Of a stretch of 64,000 nucleotides of DNA, positions 22,994 to 33,490 are shown piece after piece (position 1 is the stretch's first letter; every line of letters begins with the position of its first letter). This stretch comes from Poa pratensis (Eukaryota > Streptophyta > Magnoliopsida > Poales > Poaceae). The DNA is taken from contig CAMZMU010000049.1 in assembly GCA_947311845.1 (NCBI GenBank), positions 6,595,597 through 6,659,596 on the forward strand, written 5' to 3'. The translations under genes were made by a program, and so were the position numbers. Under the pieces are notes generated by a model. It made no database searches. It saw only the letters and a list, made by a program, of their open reading frames with translations, and was not told where the DNA came from.

Positions 22994-24896
22994 TGGCAGG
23001 ATAAGTTGTCATTGCACTTGTAAAAACGAAAATTAGAGGAAAACTTAGTGTTCTTTCTTTTTGTTAAAACCAGGATATGTATCATGCTTGAATATTTCTC
23101 TGTTAAAATTACTTTCTTTTTTAGTAACATGAAAGGTTAAGAACCCAACTAACTGGCACTATAGTTGGACGTATAGGACCTGATAGGTACACAGCAATAC
23201 AACAGGGAAGAAATAGGATAAAAGAAAAAAAATAACATAACACAGCTGGTAAAACTGAATCTGCATCTGAAAAGGTTATCGACATTCTATTTGGCAGAAA
23301 AGAGTAGTTCGACATGGGTTGCAACAGAAGTAAAAAAATTATCTACACACTATTAAGCTGAGTTGGAAGAACAGACTACTTATTAGATAGACAACACATT
23401 ATCTATTGCTCATTAAGAAATTCTATACACAAACAACAGAACACCCTCAAGATTAAGCAGCTTACAAAACTTCTACTTTACTGAGAATTTGTCATAAAAT
23501 ACTGCTCTGTGAGAAACTAATGAAGCTACTCAATTATTAACCGTGTGAACATGATTCATCATACGGGCATGCAAAATCAGTTCACATAATTGAGGTACTA
23601 ACATCAGGATAAATCCCCCTAGCAATGCAACGCTCTCACCTTCACCTACCACATGTAGGAAGGTGTGAAACTCAATCCCATGTCAAGACTGAAAGTGGTT
23701 TAAGGCAGAGAAAGGAACGCTCATGAAAATAAGTCTGCAAAATCAAATCGATCTCAGAATGATAAAGGTACCACATGTTTGCAGGAGTTCGAAGCTGGTC
23801 CTATTTGTAGAACTGAATAGAGGGTTTGATCTCTAAGTAAACATAAACCATGACCCTGCAGACAAAACAAACCCCTGTCAGAGTGGATAAGGTAATTGTA
23901 TGACAAGACAACATAAGATTTGCACTGTAAACAATAACCATCCCTATCATTAAAGGAAAAATTAAATGGATTCGAATGATTAGCTTTTTCCTGAAATACA
24001 TTAGAGTTCGACTGTAGCATATAGAAAAATTGTATTGTATTGGTTGTGATATTATTCACCAGCTGATCACAAATATAGTAGAGTGTAAAGATATTAAATT
24101 CTTTATTTCGCAAGCAAGTGTTGGTCAGCATCAGACACATGCCCGAATTAACTAGGTTGCTCTTTTTGTCCAACCACATGAATGCAAAGTGAATCTATTT
24201 TTGACTGCTTCAAAGAGAAATGAAGACCTCTGTTGAACATGAACGAAAGAAGCAGCAAAGCCCCCAAATGTCCCCCCGCGGTCCATAGCATTCTCACTTA
24301 GAAATCAAGGCTGACATAAATCAACAAGCCATGGCGACTAAGCATTCCTACAAATGGTGTAGAATACTAACATTCATGACACTTGAGAAGCAAATGCAGG
24401 CGTAAAGATGAAAAAGTACACCAAACGTCCCTTGCTTCGAGCGATCAAGCTAGCGCAGCTATAGGTGAATTGCGTGCAGCCTTAATTAGTACAAAATGAT
24501 CAGCATCACTCGAAACTTGCAGATGCCAGTATGCCACACTGGCGGTGCTGGCAGCGGCGGGTTCAGAGAGAACTGCTACGAGACTATGGAGCGCAGAATC
24601 ATGATTTGCTGAAGTTGTAAAATGGGAAGAGGAGAAAACAGGCACTGGCCCATTTGGTCGAACATGTGGCGGACTCACCGGCCCAGGAACTGGTAAGCAG
24701 ATGAATGTCGCTCGCGGGCGGCGCGCGGTCGACACGATCCCGAAGGAGGGCAGAAGAGGCTCTCAGCGAAGCGGCGTTGATGCGCAAGGTGGAGGACGAT
24801 GCTCTGAACTGGGAGGGCAGAGACGGCGAGAGGCGCGCGGCGCAATCTCTGGTCTGATGGGACGGGTAGGAAGAGGGCTTGAACGCGGAGGAGAAG
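22994..24896 (+). repeat. F-box cluster 3' flank, copy B
   Basis: Non-coding. It is homologous to copy A (18171-19218) and to copy C (31202-32935). The right part (about 24620-24890) includes GGCGGACTCACCGGCCCAGGAACTG and a GC-rich patch that also exists in copy C near 32505-32880, perhaps an upstream or promoter part of a neighbouring ancestral gene. The copy is cut at 24897 by an LTR. Confidence 0.7.
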
Positions 24897-25915
24897 TGTT
24901 AGAGTATATTTGTGATACTGAAAGATATGGTAGAGATAGGATTTGTTTCTTGTCTTGTACTCCAAGTCGGCCCTTATACTCTATATATACTCGCCCATGA
25001 GGCTCAATAATACATTCATCATATTCCACCAATCTCATAATTCTACATGGTATCAGAGCGGCACGATCTGACCTAGCCGCCGCCGCCGCGCTTCCGCACC
25101 GCGCCGCCCCCGGGGAGGTCGATCTCCATGATCTCCGCCGGGGGTCGCGCCGCCCGTACCTAGGGTTCGTCCGCCGATCGGTTCATCGGCTGCCCTAGCG
25201 TCTTTTTTTTTTTCCGATTTTTAGATCGGTTTTCTTTTCTCCGCCGGTCACTCGATCGGCGTTTTCTTTTTTTGGTTTGCCGATCATCGATCGGATTGCG
25301 TCGCCCACCGCCCGTCGTCCTCGCGCCTCTACTCCGACAACGGCATCGACCTGCACCGGCCCGCTCCTCGACAGCCGGCTACCGCGGCCGACTCGCCGGC
25401 GCTGACTCCGCACCGGCCGGTCCTTCAAGCCGGCTACCGCGGGCGACTCGCCGGCGCCGACTCCGGACCGACCGGCTCGTCTTCACCGACCGCGCAATAA
25501 GTCCAGACGCGCTGTCCAAGGGACGCCTCGACGCGTCATAGCCGGTTTCCCTCGCTTGCACGGTCTCCATCGCCGGTTCGTCTTCGTCGTCATCGACCGG
25601 GACTTCTTCGACAACGTCGCCATCGAATCCGATCTGCGTGTCGTCCCCGCCATGGCGCGTACAGCGCAGCGTCGGTCAGATCAACCGATCGCGCCTGTCT
25701 ACGCCACACACGTCCCCGAGCACGCGCCTACCACCGATCGAGCATCGGGCTGCCGCTGCGTCGCCCCTTCGGGCTGCAGCGCCGCCGCCCTGTGGTTCTC
25801 CCCGCGGCTACACCGACCCGCACGTCGCTGCTGCGTCGCCCCTTCGGGCCGTAGCGCTGCGGCCCGCGGTCCACGCCGCCGCCCTGAGCCCGTCCCCGCT
25901 TATCATGACCGTCGA
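24897..25915 (+). mobile_element. Truncated Copia-type element: LTR, primer site and partial internal region
   Basis: A 151 bp LTR (24897-25047, TGTTAGAGTATA...TTCTACA, with a CTCTATATATAC TATA box near 24978) is followed at 25048-25059 by TGGTATCAGAGC, the standard primer site for initiator tRNA-Met. A very GC-rich internal stretch follows without a clear gag frame. No second LTR was found. The right limit, about 25915, is where composition changes to AT-rich, so it is approximate. Confidence 0.75.
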
Positions 25916-26177
25916 TTTTGCATCCAACGAATGATATTATTCCTACAAATTGATGTATTGATAAAACAAAAAAACATGTTAATGCGTGGTTTTTTTTTCT
26001 TAATGCATGTACAGAAATTTCTTGTTAGTACATGAATTAAAAAATAAATTACATAAATCCAGAAATTATTGATAATGCATTGATATTTGAAGATTAATTG
26101 ATAATTTGTGCACGGATCGTAAAGCATTTGGACGTCTCAATAAGCGGGGGAGATCCTCTAGTTGTGGAGTTGCATTT
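25916..26177. other. AT-rich junction sequence
   Basis: No coding signal. It separates the truncated Copia element from the inverted F-box fragment. Confidence 0.4.
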
Positions 26178-26384
26178 TCCCTCCTTTGTCACCCTACCCT
26201 TGTAGTAGAGCGACCTCAACTCCGACAAGCCAATGTCAACAGACCTCACGTTATGACAGCAGCGAAGGGAGAACCGGCGGAGGCGTTTGTCAACAACGGA
26301 TACCCTTTTGAGCGTAAACATGGCTTCCAGTGTCAGGTCGGCGAGGCGAGGGCAGCTCGAGATCAACTGTTGGATGCTGCCCAG
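26178..26384 (-). pseudogene. Inverted fragment of an F-box/LRR gene
   Basis: The minus strand encodes about 69 residues with the pattern of the middle LRR part of the cluster's genes: SIQQLISSCPRLADLTLEAM, then RRFSLRCCHNVRSVD and LSELRSLYYKG. The plus-strand gene has matching LRQLLSSCPRLVHLTLQ and LQSLHYKG. It ends only about 30 bp before the start codon of the plus-strand F-box gene, so a rearrangement placed an inverted paralogous piece where the promoter or 5' leader should be. There is no F-box and no start codon of its own. Confidence 0.75.
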
Positions 26385-26674
26385 ATCGCGTGTCCGCCGG
26401 CCGATCCACGACGATGAAGAGGCACAGGCACGCGGACCGGCTGAGCGCTCTCCCGACGAGACGCTCCAGCGCATCCTCTGCCACCTCGCGTCCGACGAGG
26501 CCGTGCGCACCAGCGGGCTCTCCCGCCGGTGGCGGGACGTCCACGGCGCCCTCCCCGTCGTCCACCTCGTCGACCACAAAAAAGGCAATTGGGATAGCCG
26601 TAGATACGACACCCCGCCGGTCTGCTTCGACCAGAAGGAGACTGGGGCGTTCCTCTGCAAGGCCCCGGGGACGC

Positions 26675-26954
26675 CCATGGTTTTGGTTACCGGTCGGGAA
26701 ATCCGGTTACCGCCCGGTAACCGGATATCCCGACCACCCCCGGGAAATGGTCATCCCGGACAAAAAATCTCGAAAATTTTAAATTTTAACAAAAACCCTC
26801 GGAAAATGGTCAAATTGGAACTAATTTTTTTTGGATTTTTGAATTTTGGTTTTCAAATTCGTCCGGTAACCGGTCGGGATTTTCCGGTTACCGCGGTAAC
26901 CGGTAATCCCGACCACCCTCGGGAATTTTTTTCTACCGGGAACCAAAACCTTGG
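26675..26954. mobile_element. MITE-like element with ~20 bp inverted ends
   Basis: Left end CCATGGTTTTGGTTACCGGT and right end, reversed, CCAAGGTTTTGGTTCCCGGT agree at 18 of 20 positions. The inside holds further inverted runs of CCGGTTACCG-type sequence. Without it the F-box frame joins from ACGCCC to TCCGCC in phase. No clear target duplication was found, so the superfamily is undecided. Confidence 0.65.
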
Positions 26955-26998
26955 TCCGCCGCCCCTAGCGACCTGATCGACCAGTGGATTGTCTCCGC

Positions 26999-27390
26999 TG
27001 TTAGCCATAATCTTGCCTAGTTAGTTTTTGTAAGTGTTTCGAGTTAGGAAAGTGTCGATGCATGTACGTGCCACGTTAGTCTGATCCTAGTTGGTTTCTG
27101 CTAGTAGTTTCCTAGCTAGGAGGCGTCCTAGTTGAGTCCAATTAGGACTAGTTAGGGGCTGTGTACGTACATTGGAACTAGGTATTCGAGTAGGTCTAGG
27201 TTAGCACCGACTTGGGTCGTGTATATATACACACCATGGGTGCTTGAGTTTTATATTGAGTTGTACCACAAGATATTGAGAAGAAATAAAGAAAAACAAC
27301 GGGCACGATATGAGCCCTTGGCAATAAGATTTTCTTGTGCGTGTGAGTTCGTCTAGTTCATGTGATCGATCCTGTGGGCAAAACCCAACA
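26999..27390 (+). repeat. 5' LTR of the small LTR element
   Basis: 392 bp. It includes a GTATATATACAC TATA-like segment near 27221-27232, upstream of the primer site. Confidence 0.9.
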
Positions 27391-28071
27391 ATTGGTATCA
27401 GAGCGAGGTCAAAGATTTGAAGCCACGCTTGCCCCGGGGAGGCGACCCGACTAGCGCCTCGGGGCGGGCGATCGTCGTTCGGCGGAGCGACCGGAGGAGG
27501 CGGAAAAGGAGATGTCGTCGGAAAGACGGTAGAGGTGGATGATCGTTGATGTGAGAAGTGGTGCCGAGGTGCGGTGCCGGGAGTCTCGTCAAGATCATCA
27601 ACCAGGGTGTTAGAAGAGTCGAAGTGTGTGCATGTTTGCTCGTGTGGTCGGCGTTGTGTTAGTGAGTCGTTGGTCGGTGTGTCCAAGTGCTCGTCTCTGT
27701 GAGGATCCATTGCGGTGGAAGCGTGGACGTCTAAGTGTCTCTCCGAGAGGATCAAGTTCAAGTATGAGGGGGCGGTAAACCAGAGAAGGTGAGTCTCTTC
27801 AATGAGGCCATGGCTCTACATGAGGCTGGAGTGGATGGTGTAGTCCACGAGGTAGTCGGCATGTATCGCGCTAGGTGGATGGTATGATCCACGGGTATAG
27901 CGTGGCTGGGTAGTCCAGATCATATTTGGATTGGTCTGTAAAATTCGCCAAGTCAAAATTGGGGAGAGCCAATAAGACTTGTCGTGGTGCGAGGCCCGGA
28001 CAAGACGAAGATCTGCAAGGAGTCAAGATCAGAGGAGCATGGAAGACCAAGAGTCAAGATTAGGGAGAGAT

Positions 28072-28465
28072 TGTTAGCCATAATCTTGCCTAGTTAGTTT
28101 TTGGTAAGTGTTTCGAGTTAGGAAAGTGTCGATGCATGTACGTGCCACGTTAGTCTGATCCTAGTTGGTTTCTGCTAGTAGTTTCCTAGCTAGGAGGCGT
28201 GCTAGTTGAGTCCAATTAGGACTAGTTAGTGGCTGTGTACGTACATTGGAACTAGGTATTCGAGTAGGTCTAGGTTAGCACCGACTTGGGTCGTGTATAT
28301 ATACACACCATGGGTGCTTGAGTTTTATATTGAGTTGTACCACAAGATATTGAGAAGAAATAAAGAAAAACAACGGGCACGATATGAGCCCTTGGCAATA
28401 AGATTTTCTTGTGCGTGTGAGTTCGTCTAGTTCATGTGATCGATCCTGTGGTCGAAATCTCAACA
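28072..28465 (+). repeat. 3' LTR of the small LTR element
   Basis: 394 bp, matching 26999-27390 with a few substitutions, ending in CAACA before TCCGC. Confidence 0.9.
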
Positions 28466-29003
28466 TCCGCCGTGTACTTCGGCGCCGAGGAGGTCGACGT
28501 CAAGCTGGGGTATGGCTACGAAAGACGCAGATTGTGCCCCTTCGGCTTCTCCGCGAGGGCCTCGGCAGACTTCGACAAGTATCACGACCGGTACGTGAAG
28601 ACGCAGCACCATCAGTTCGGGTGCTGGACTCTCCGCTGCCTGCGCCTGACGAACTGGACGCTCGATCTGCCGGGAAGCTTGGACATGGCGTCGCTGGAGA
28701 CGCTCTGCCTCACGAGAATCATGGACCGACACGGGCTGCTTCGGCAGCTGCTTTCAAGCTGCCCGCGCCTCGTTCACCTGACCTTGCAGGAGCGCCCGAG
28801 CATCAAGGAAATCTCGGTGGAAAGCGCCCACCTACGGAGTTTTGCCATGATCTGATCCCACCATGCCAGGCTTGTCAAGCTGCACAGCGCGTGCCTGCAG
28901 TCTCTGCACTACAAAGGCGGGCTTCCTAACGAGTCGCTCTTCAGGATTGCGGACTACAGAGGAATCGTGGCGCTGACGATTGAGATATGTGAAGACCTCT
29001 CCA

Positions 29004-30601
29004 CAAATGGCGCAAACGCAAATTTCCCACTGAAATCTCTGACGACCGGAAACATTATCTTATCCTCTCGCGTCTCTCGTCGCCCCCCGCGCGGGCGACG
29101 GAGGCGCCGAACCCTAGCGCCGCCAGCAGCTCTTTCTCTCCGCCCCTCCTCCCCGCCGCCGCCGGCGAGCGCCGCCGGGCAAAGCCCGTGCGGTGTCGGC
29201 GGCGGCGGACCCTCTCGTTCCCCCCTCGTGGTGGCTGGGGCGCGGGCCGCGGCGGCCATGACGGGCGACGGGCTTGGCGAGGGCTCGACGGCGCGGCTCT
29301 CCGGCGGCGTGGTGGCTTCGCGACGTTCTAGCGCGTCCGGGCGTGGCACCGCCTCGCGGCGGTTGCGGCGGCGGGCGGCGCATCTTCTCGGGCCTGGCGG
29401 GCTGGTGGCGGTGAGGATCCCCTTTGGTGCTGGTGGGGCGGCGCGGCCATGGTCGGCTCTGGCCGACGGCGGCGCAGCTCGCCGCTCCTGTGTCGAAGAC
29501 TCGGTAGAGGGTTCTGGGCAGTGCGGCCGCGACGGCGCTCCGGCCGCCTCGCATTCTTGGGTCGGGGCAGGGGCCCCGGGCCCTGGCGAGCCCAGTGATG
29601 CCCCCTCTCGGTTCTGGAGGCTCGCAGCCATGGGGGCTGCTGGCCATCGACCTCAGGAGGTTGCAGTCAAGGTGGTCGTCCGCTTTCCTTCAGCTCGGCG
29701 GCGCGAGGAGTCGGGACGCCGGGGCAGCGGCCCTGGAAGGTGGGGAGCCTGTGGGTTGGCGGGCGAGCCCGAGGTTCTTGTGGTGCTGGCCGAGACCACG
29801 GCCGTGTGGATGGGTGGTGCTTGGCGAGGTGCGCTCCGTGACAGTGGTGTGGTCGCCGTCTTGGCGGCGCCATTGCCCTGTGTGGGAGGTGGAGAGGTCA
29901 TGCCGGGGGAAACCTTTGCCCAAGTCTTTGCTTGGGCCGCGACGGCGGCGTCCGTGGACGTCGTTCCCTTCTTGAAGGCGCCGTGCGTGGCTGTCCTCTG
30001 CCCTCCGACGTGCTCCGGGTGAAAACCCAAGATCTTCGGATTGGGCGGTGGCGGCGTTCTACGTCGTGATCTTCTTGAAGACACCGCCTTGGAGCTCACG
30101 GTGGGTAGCTCTCTGGAGGCGGGGTGGCGGAGTCTTCTTCGGCGTTCTTCCTCCGGCAAAGCTTGTTGCTTGAACTGCTCTCTCGGCGTTTCTTGTTTGG
30201 ACCGCCTTGGTTTGCCTCAGCGTGGAGGTGTTTCCCTGGTGGCTGTCTCCGCTGCCGTTGGGCGGGTCTCGGCGGTGTGCAGTTGTGTTGGTGTGCCGTT
30301 CTCGTCGATAGGGTGTGTTTGGCCCGACGTCTTTGCCCGTGGACGGTGTGCAGAGTTCGTTGGTGTGCCAGTCCGGCCTCGAGGGCGAGCTTCGGCCCAA
30401 CACCTTTGCCCGCCAAGCGGGTTCTCAACCTCACCGGAGTAGCCTTGGGTGGCGTCTGTCCTGTTGGAGTTTCTTTGGTTGCCCTGTATCTTGGGTGTGT
30501 GAGTGCAGTTCGTTGTTGTAAGCTGGGTTCAGCACTTTGTACCCTTGTCACAGTTGTTGGCGTTATTAATTTAACGTTGGGCCTCTGGCCTTTAGTTTAA
30601 A
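29004..30601 (+). mobile_element. Retroposon-like insertion with 12 bp target duplication
   Basis: AAGACCTCTCCA occurs at 28992-29003 and 30602-30613, and the F-box gene frame resumes after the second copy. The insert is very GC-rich at its 5' side and ends in GGCCTTTAGTTTAAA, an A-rich tail. The variable-length duplication and tail fit target-primed retrotransposition (LINE, SINE or a retroposed transcript). No reverse transcriptase domain was recognised, so it is non-autonomous. Long open frames in it (such as 28967-30022) are effects of GC content. Confidence 0.65.
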
Positions 30602-31201
30602 AAGACCTCTCCAAAAGGGAATCAACCGAAGTTGCTCCGGTTGCCACACTCATCAGCCGTGCAACAAACTGACGTACCTTCACCTTTCTTTGCGCCCATC
30701 AATGGCTTACGACAGCAGATTGTTCGCAGATGCCGTACATAGGCTATTTATTAGGCAGTTGGGCCTTGAGGCTGTTTGCGCAATGACCGTGCCGTCCGGT
30801 CTGTTGCCATGTTGCTTCGTGACACCAAGAACCTAAAAGAGTTGTCGTTGTTTCCTTTGGATCCACGGCCTCAAAAGGAGGAGTTATTCTGCATATCTGA
30901 TAGTGAATCAGATACCGAGTCTGAAGACGAAGGTGAGGATGGTGTTGACCATAGTAGTCAGGTGACAGACAGTTTGTGGGAGATATCCATAAAATGCTTG
31001 GATCATAAGCTGAGAAGAATCAACATGGTAAACTATAAAGGACTGCAAATTGAAAGGATACTTGCGAAGTTTCTGCTTTACAGGTGTGAGAATTTGAAGG
31101 AATTCTCGGCTACCCTTGGAAGCTCCCGGCATAAGGATGAGATTGCAAGGGACCTAAGATCCTGGCGATCCAATCGCCATACCAGAGTAACCATCAAGTG
31201 A

Positions 31202-32935
31202 TGTCAGCAGAAGTTGTGATTTCACTTGTAAAAAATAAAATTAGGAGAAAATTTTAGTGTTATTTCTTCTATAGTAACAACAGGATATAATAGATACATT
31301 TGCTTGAATGTTTCTCTATTGAAACTACTTTCTTTTTTGTGACATCAGAACCTAACTAACTGTACTATAGTTGGACATATTAGTAGCTGATAAGCACACT
31401 GCAATACAACGTGGTCCTAAATTGCGAAAGGTAGAAAATTCTACTCCCTCCGATCCATTATTTCTGTCGCTAGGAAAGAACGTAGGAAGTACAACTCGGT
31501 AGCTTAACTCACGACACTTTTTCGGACCGGAGGGTGTAGGATAAATGAAAGCAACATAACAAGCTGAAAGAACTGAAATTGCATCTCACAGGTTAACAGA
31601 TTTTAAGTCGCATCAAGATTATCGACATTTTATTTCTCATTCAACAGTAGTTCTACATGACCTGCAATGGAATTAACAAAAGTATTATGCATTATTATTA
31701 AGCTAAGTTGGAAGAACAAACTATTTATTAAGCATACAACATGTTTTCTACAATTCATTAAGAAGTTCCATACACAAGGAATAGAACAGAGCAATATATG
31801 ATTAAGTTGCTTTTCAAAACTGCCTCTTCGTTGAGACAAAATATCCGATATTAATGTCGGTAAGAAACTAATCAAAGTACTCAATTATTAGGCATGTGAA
31901 CAGGATCTGATGAATATGACACGCACAATCGGTTGACGTAATTGAGTTATCGACTTCAGGATAAATCCCCAACAATGCAACATATAGAAGGTGTAGCAAT
32001 ACCATGTCAAGACTGAAAATGGCTTGATGCATAGAAATGAATGTTCATGAAAATACCAGAATTAACCAGTTAACTTTCTTTCTCCAGCCACATGAATGCA
32101 ACATGGTCTCTGTTTGATGTTATTTTTTAATAAAATGCAGACCTCTATGAGAACACAAACGAATGAGTCGGCAAACTCTCCAATGCCCCCTGCAGTTTGT
32201 GGGATTATCACTTAGAAGACCAAACACAATGCTGACATAAAGTCATAAACCAACATGCCGTGGCGACTAAACATATAAGTAAAACGGTGTAGAAGACTAA
32301 CATTTTTGACAGTTCAGCACACAAAGTACTTCTCCTCTCCTTGCCGTGAGTAATGTCCCTTGCTGCGAGTAACGAAGCTAGCCCAACAATAGGTCAAATG
32401 CGTGCTCAACTTTCCAGAGAGTTCGTTGCAGTCAACCGCAGCAGTGGGTTGGAGGAACTTCTACCGAACAACCTAGATCATGATTTTCTGAAAAATGTTG
32501 TAAAAGTGGAGAATGTGAGAAAAGGGGAAAACAGGCATTGAACCATTTCGTCGAACATGGAGCAGACCTCACATGTGGTCGGCGAAGCCACACAGCTAGA
32601 GCATCTAGGGAGAGAACAAACATCGCCGGCCCGGGAACTGTAAAGCACAACAGCGCGTCGGCCGGCCTTTGGTATGCGGAGCGCGGTGGACGAGTGGCGT
32701 ACGCGCGTTGCCCGTGGAACGGGCTCAGCCAGAGCGAAGCTGTGTTGATGCTCACGAGCTCACGGCGAAGGGCGGCTCTCGGCAGTGGCAGGGCGGAGAG
32801 GCGCGCAGGATCGCCTCTTGGTTGAGAACGGCGGCGGCGCGCCTGAGATGAAATGGGACGGGGAGGAGGAGGAGGAACCGGAGTGTGATGGACGTGGAAC
32901 CGGCCGATTCGCACCTTCGTCAAAATACAAGTAAA
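31202..32935 (+). repeat. F-box cluster 3' flank, copy C
   Basis: Non-coding downstream region of the F-box pseudogene. It aligns with copy B throughout and with copy A in the middle. It includes the Stowaway element at 31444-31536, absent from A and B, and the GC-rich patch near 32640-32880. Confidence 0.7.
31444..31536. mobile_element. Stowaway MITE (Tc1/Mariner)
   Basis: CTCCCTCCGATCC at the left and GGACCGGAGGGTG at the right are the standard Stowaway termini. The 93 bp element is flanked by TA dinucleotides (31442-31443 and 31537-31538). Confidence 0.9.
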
Positions 32936-33469
32936 CTTTTTTTTTTCCAAATTGAACCATAGTTATACTGAACACATTGACATGTACCATGTGTCCATGT
33001 ACGCTACTAAATTAGCATTGGTAGGCCCTCGTGAATTATGTTTTCATTGGTAGGAGTAATTTTTTAGATGATCCTAATTTTTTCTATAAACTCCAACATA
33101 CGTAACGTTTGCCCCTAAAAAAAGCCTATACCCGAAAACTCTTAAGATAAGCATATATGCCCGCCGATGTTTTCGATACCTTAAAAAAAGACACGATGTA
33201 TCCGGCCGGTTCGTACCGCTCCGCCGCCGTCGTCATGGTTTGAACTGGTCCATCTCGTCAGGGCCAACACTCGTTTTTTCGAGCAACATGTTTTCCTTCT
33301 CGCCGCCATAAAATCCTCACTGGTGTCTGGGTCCACCTCCGACTCTGTCACGCGCAGTGTGTTCGGTCATTTAACAGACAAGTTGTAGGTAATATTTTTA
33401 TACAAATTTCTGAGATGAAATCTGATAGATTGTTTCATTGTTTGATTGTTCTTTTTTTATTCATAGAAT
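32936..33469 (+). other. Upstream region and possible 5' leader with intron of the Harbinger transposase gene
   Basis: No coding frame. A GTAG|GTAATA donor-like site near 33387 and an acceptor TTCATAG just before AATATGG at 33468 suggest a leader intron before the transposase ATG. A 5' terminal inverted repeat of the Harbinger element was not recognised here. Confidence 0.4.
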
Positions 33470-33490
33470 ATGGATAGCAACGATGAGTAT

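Larger units (their letters stand above)
26999..28465 (+). mobile_element. Small non-autonomous LTR retrotransposon (Copia-type signals)
   Basis: LTRs at 26999-27390 and 28072-28465 (TGTTAGCC...CAACA) are nearly identical. Perfect TCCGC duplications lie at 26994-26998 and 28466-28470. A tRNA-Met primer site TGGTATCAGAGC is at 27393-27404, and a purine-rich AGGGAGAGAT lies just before the second LTR. The 681 bp interior encodes no retroviral protein, so the element needed a partner. High LTR similarity suggests recent insertion. It sits in an F-box coding exon. Confidence 0.93.
26414..31201 (+). pseudogene. F-box/LRR protein gene broken by three insertions, frameshifts and stops
   Basis: F-box proteins recruit targets to SCF ubiquitin ligases. 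From the ATG at 26414 (MKRHRHADRLSALP) the F-box follows after a one-base frame change near 26450 (DETLQRILCHLASDEAVRTS, then LSRRWRDVHGALP). Insertions split the coding region: a MITE-like element (26675-26954), a small LTR element (26999-28465) and a retroposon (29004-30601). Around the first two the frame stays open from CKAPGTP to SDLIDQWIVSA to YFGAEEVDVKLGYG. LRR-like repeats (MASLETLCLTRI, LRQLLSSCPRLVHLTL) follow. A TGA at about 28852 and frame changes near 30670 and 30770 interrupt it. The acidic C-terminus (SDSESDTESEDEGEDGVD) and SWRSNRHTRVTIK end at 31201. Confidence 0.85.

Noticed and set aside
24445..24735. Minus-strand frame in the F-box flank
   Set aside because: The corresponding part of flank C is not conserved as a frame, so it is not supported as coding.
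27391..28071. Possible gene inside the small LTR element
   Set aside because: Frames here are short and change between strands. The interior has no gag or pol motif, so the element is called non-autonomous.
28967..30022. 351-residue open frame on the plus strand, plus overlapping minus-strand frames (28954-29647)
   Set aside because: It begins inside the F-box pseudogene and runs through the GC-rich retroposon. All frames are open because of composition, the product is low-complexity, and no domain is seen.
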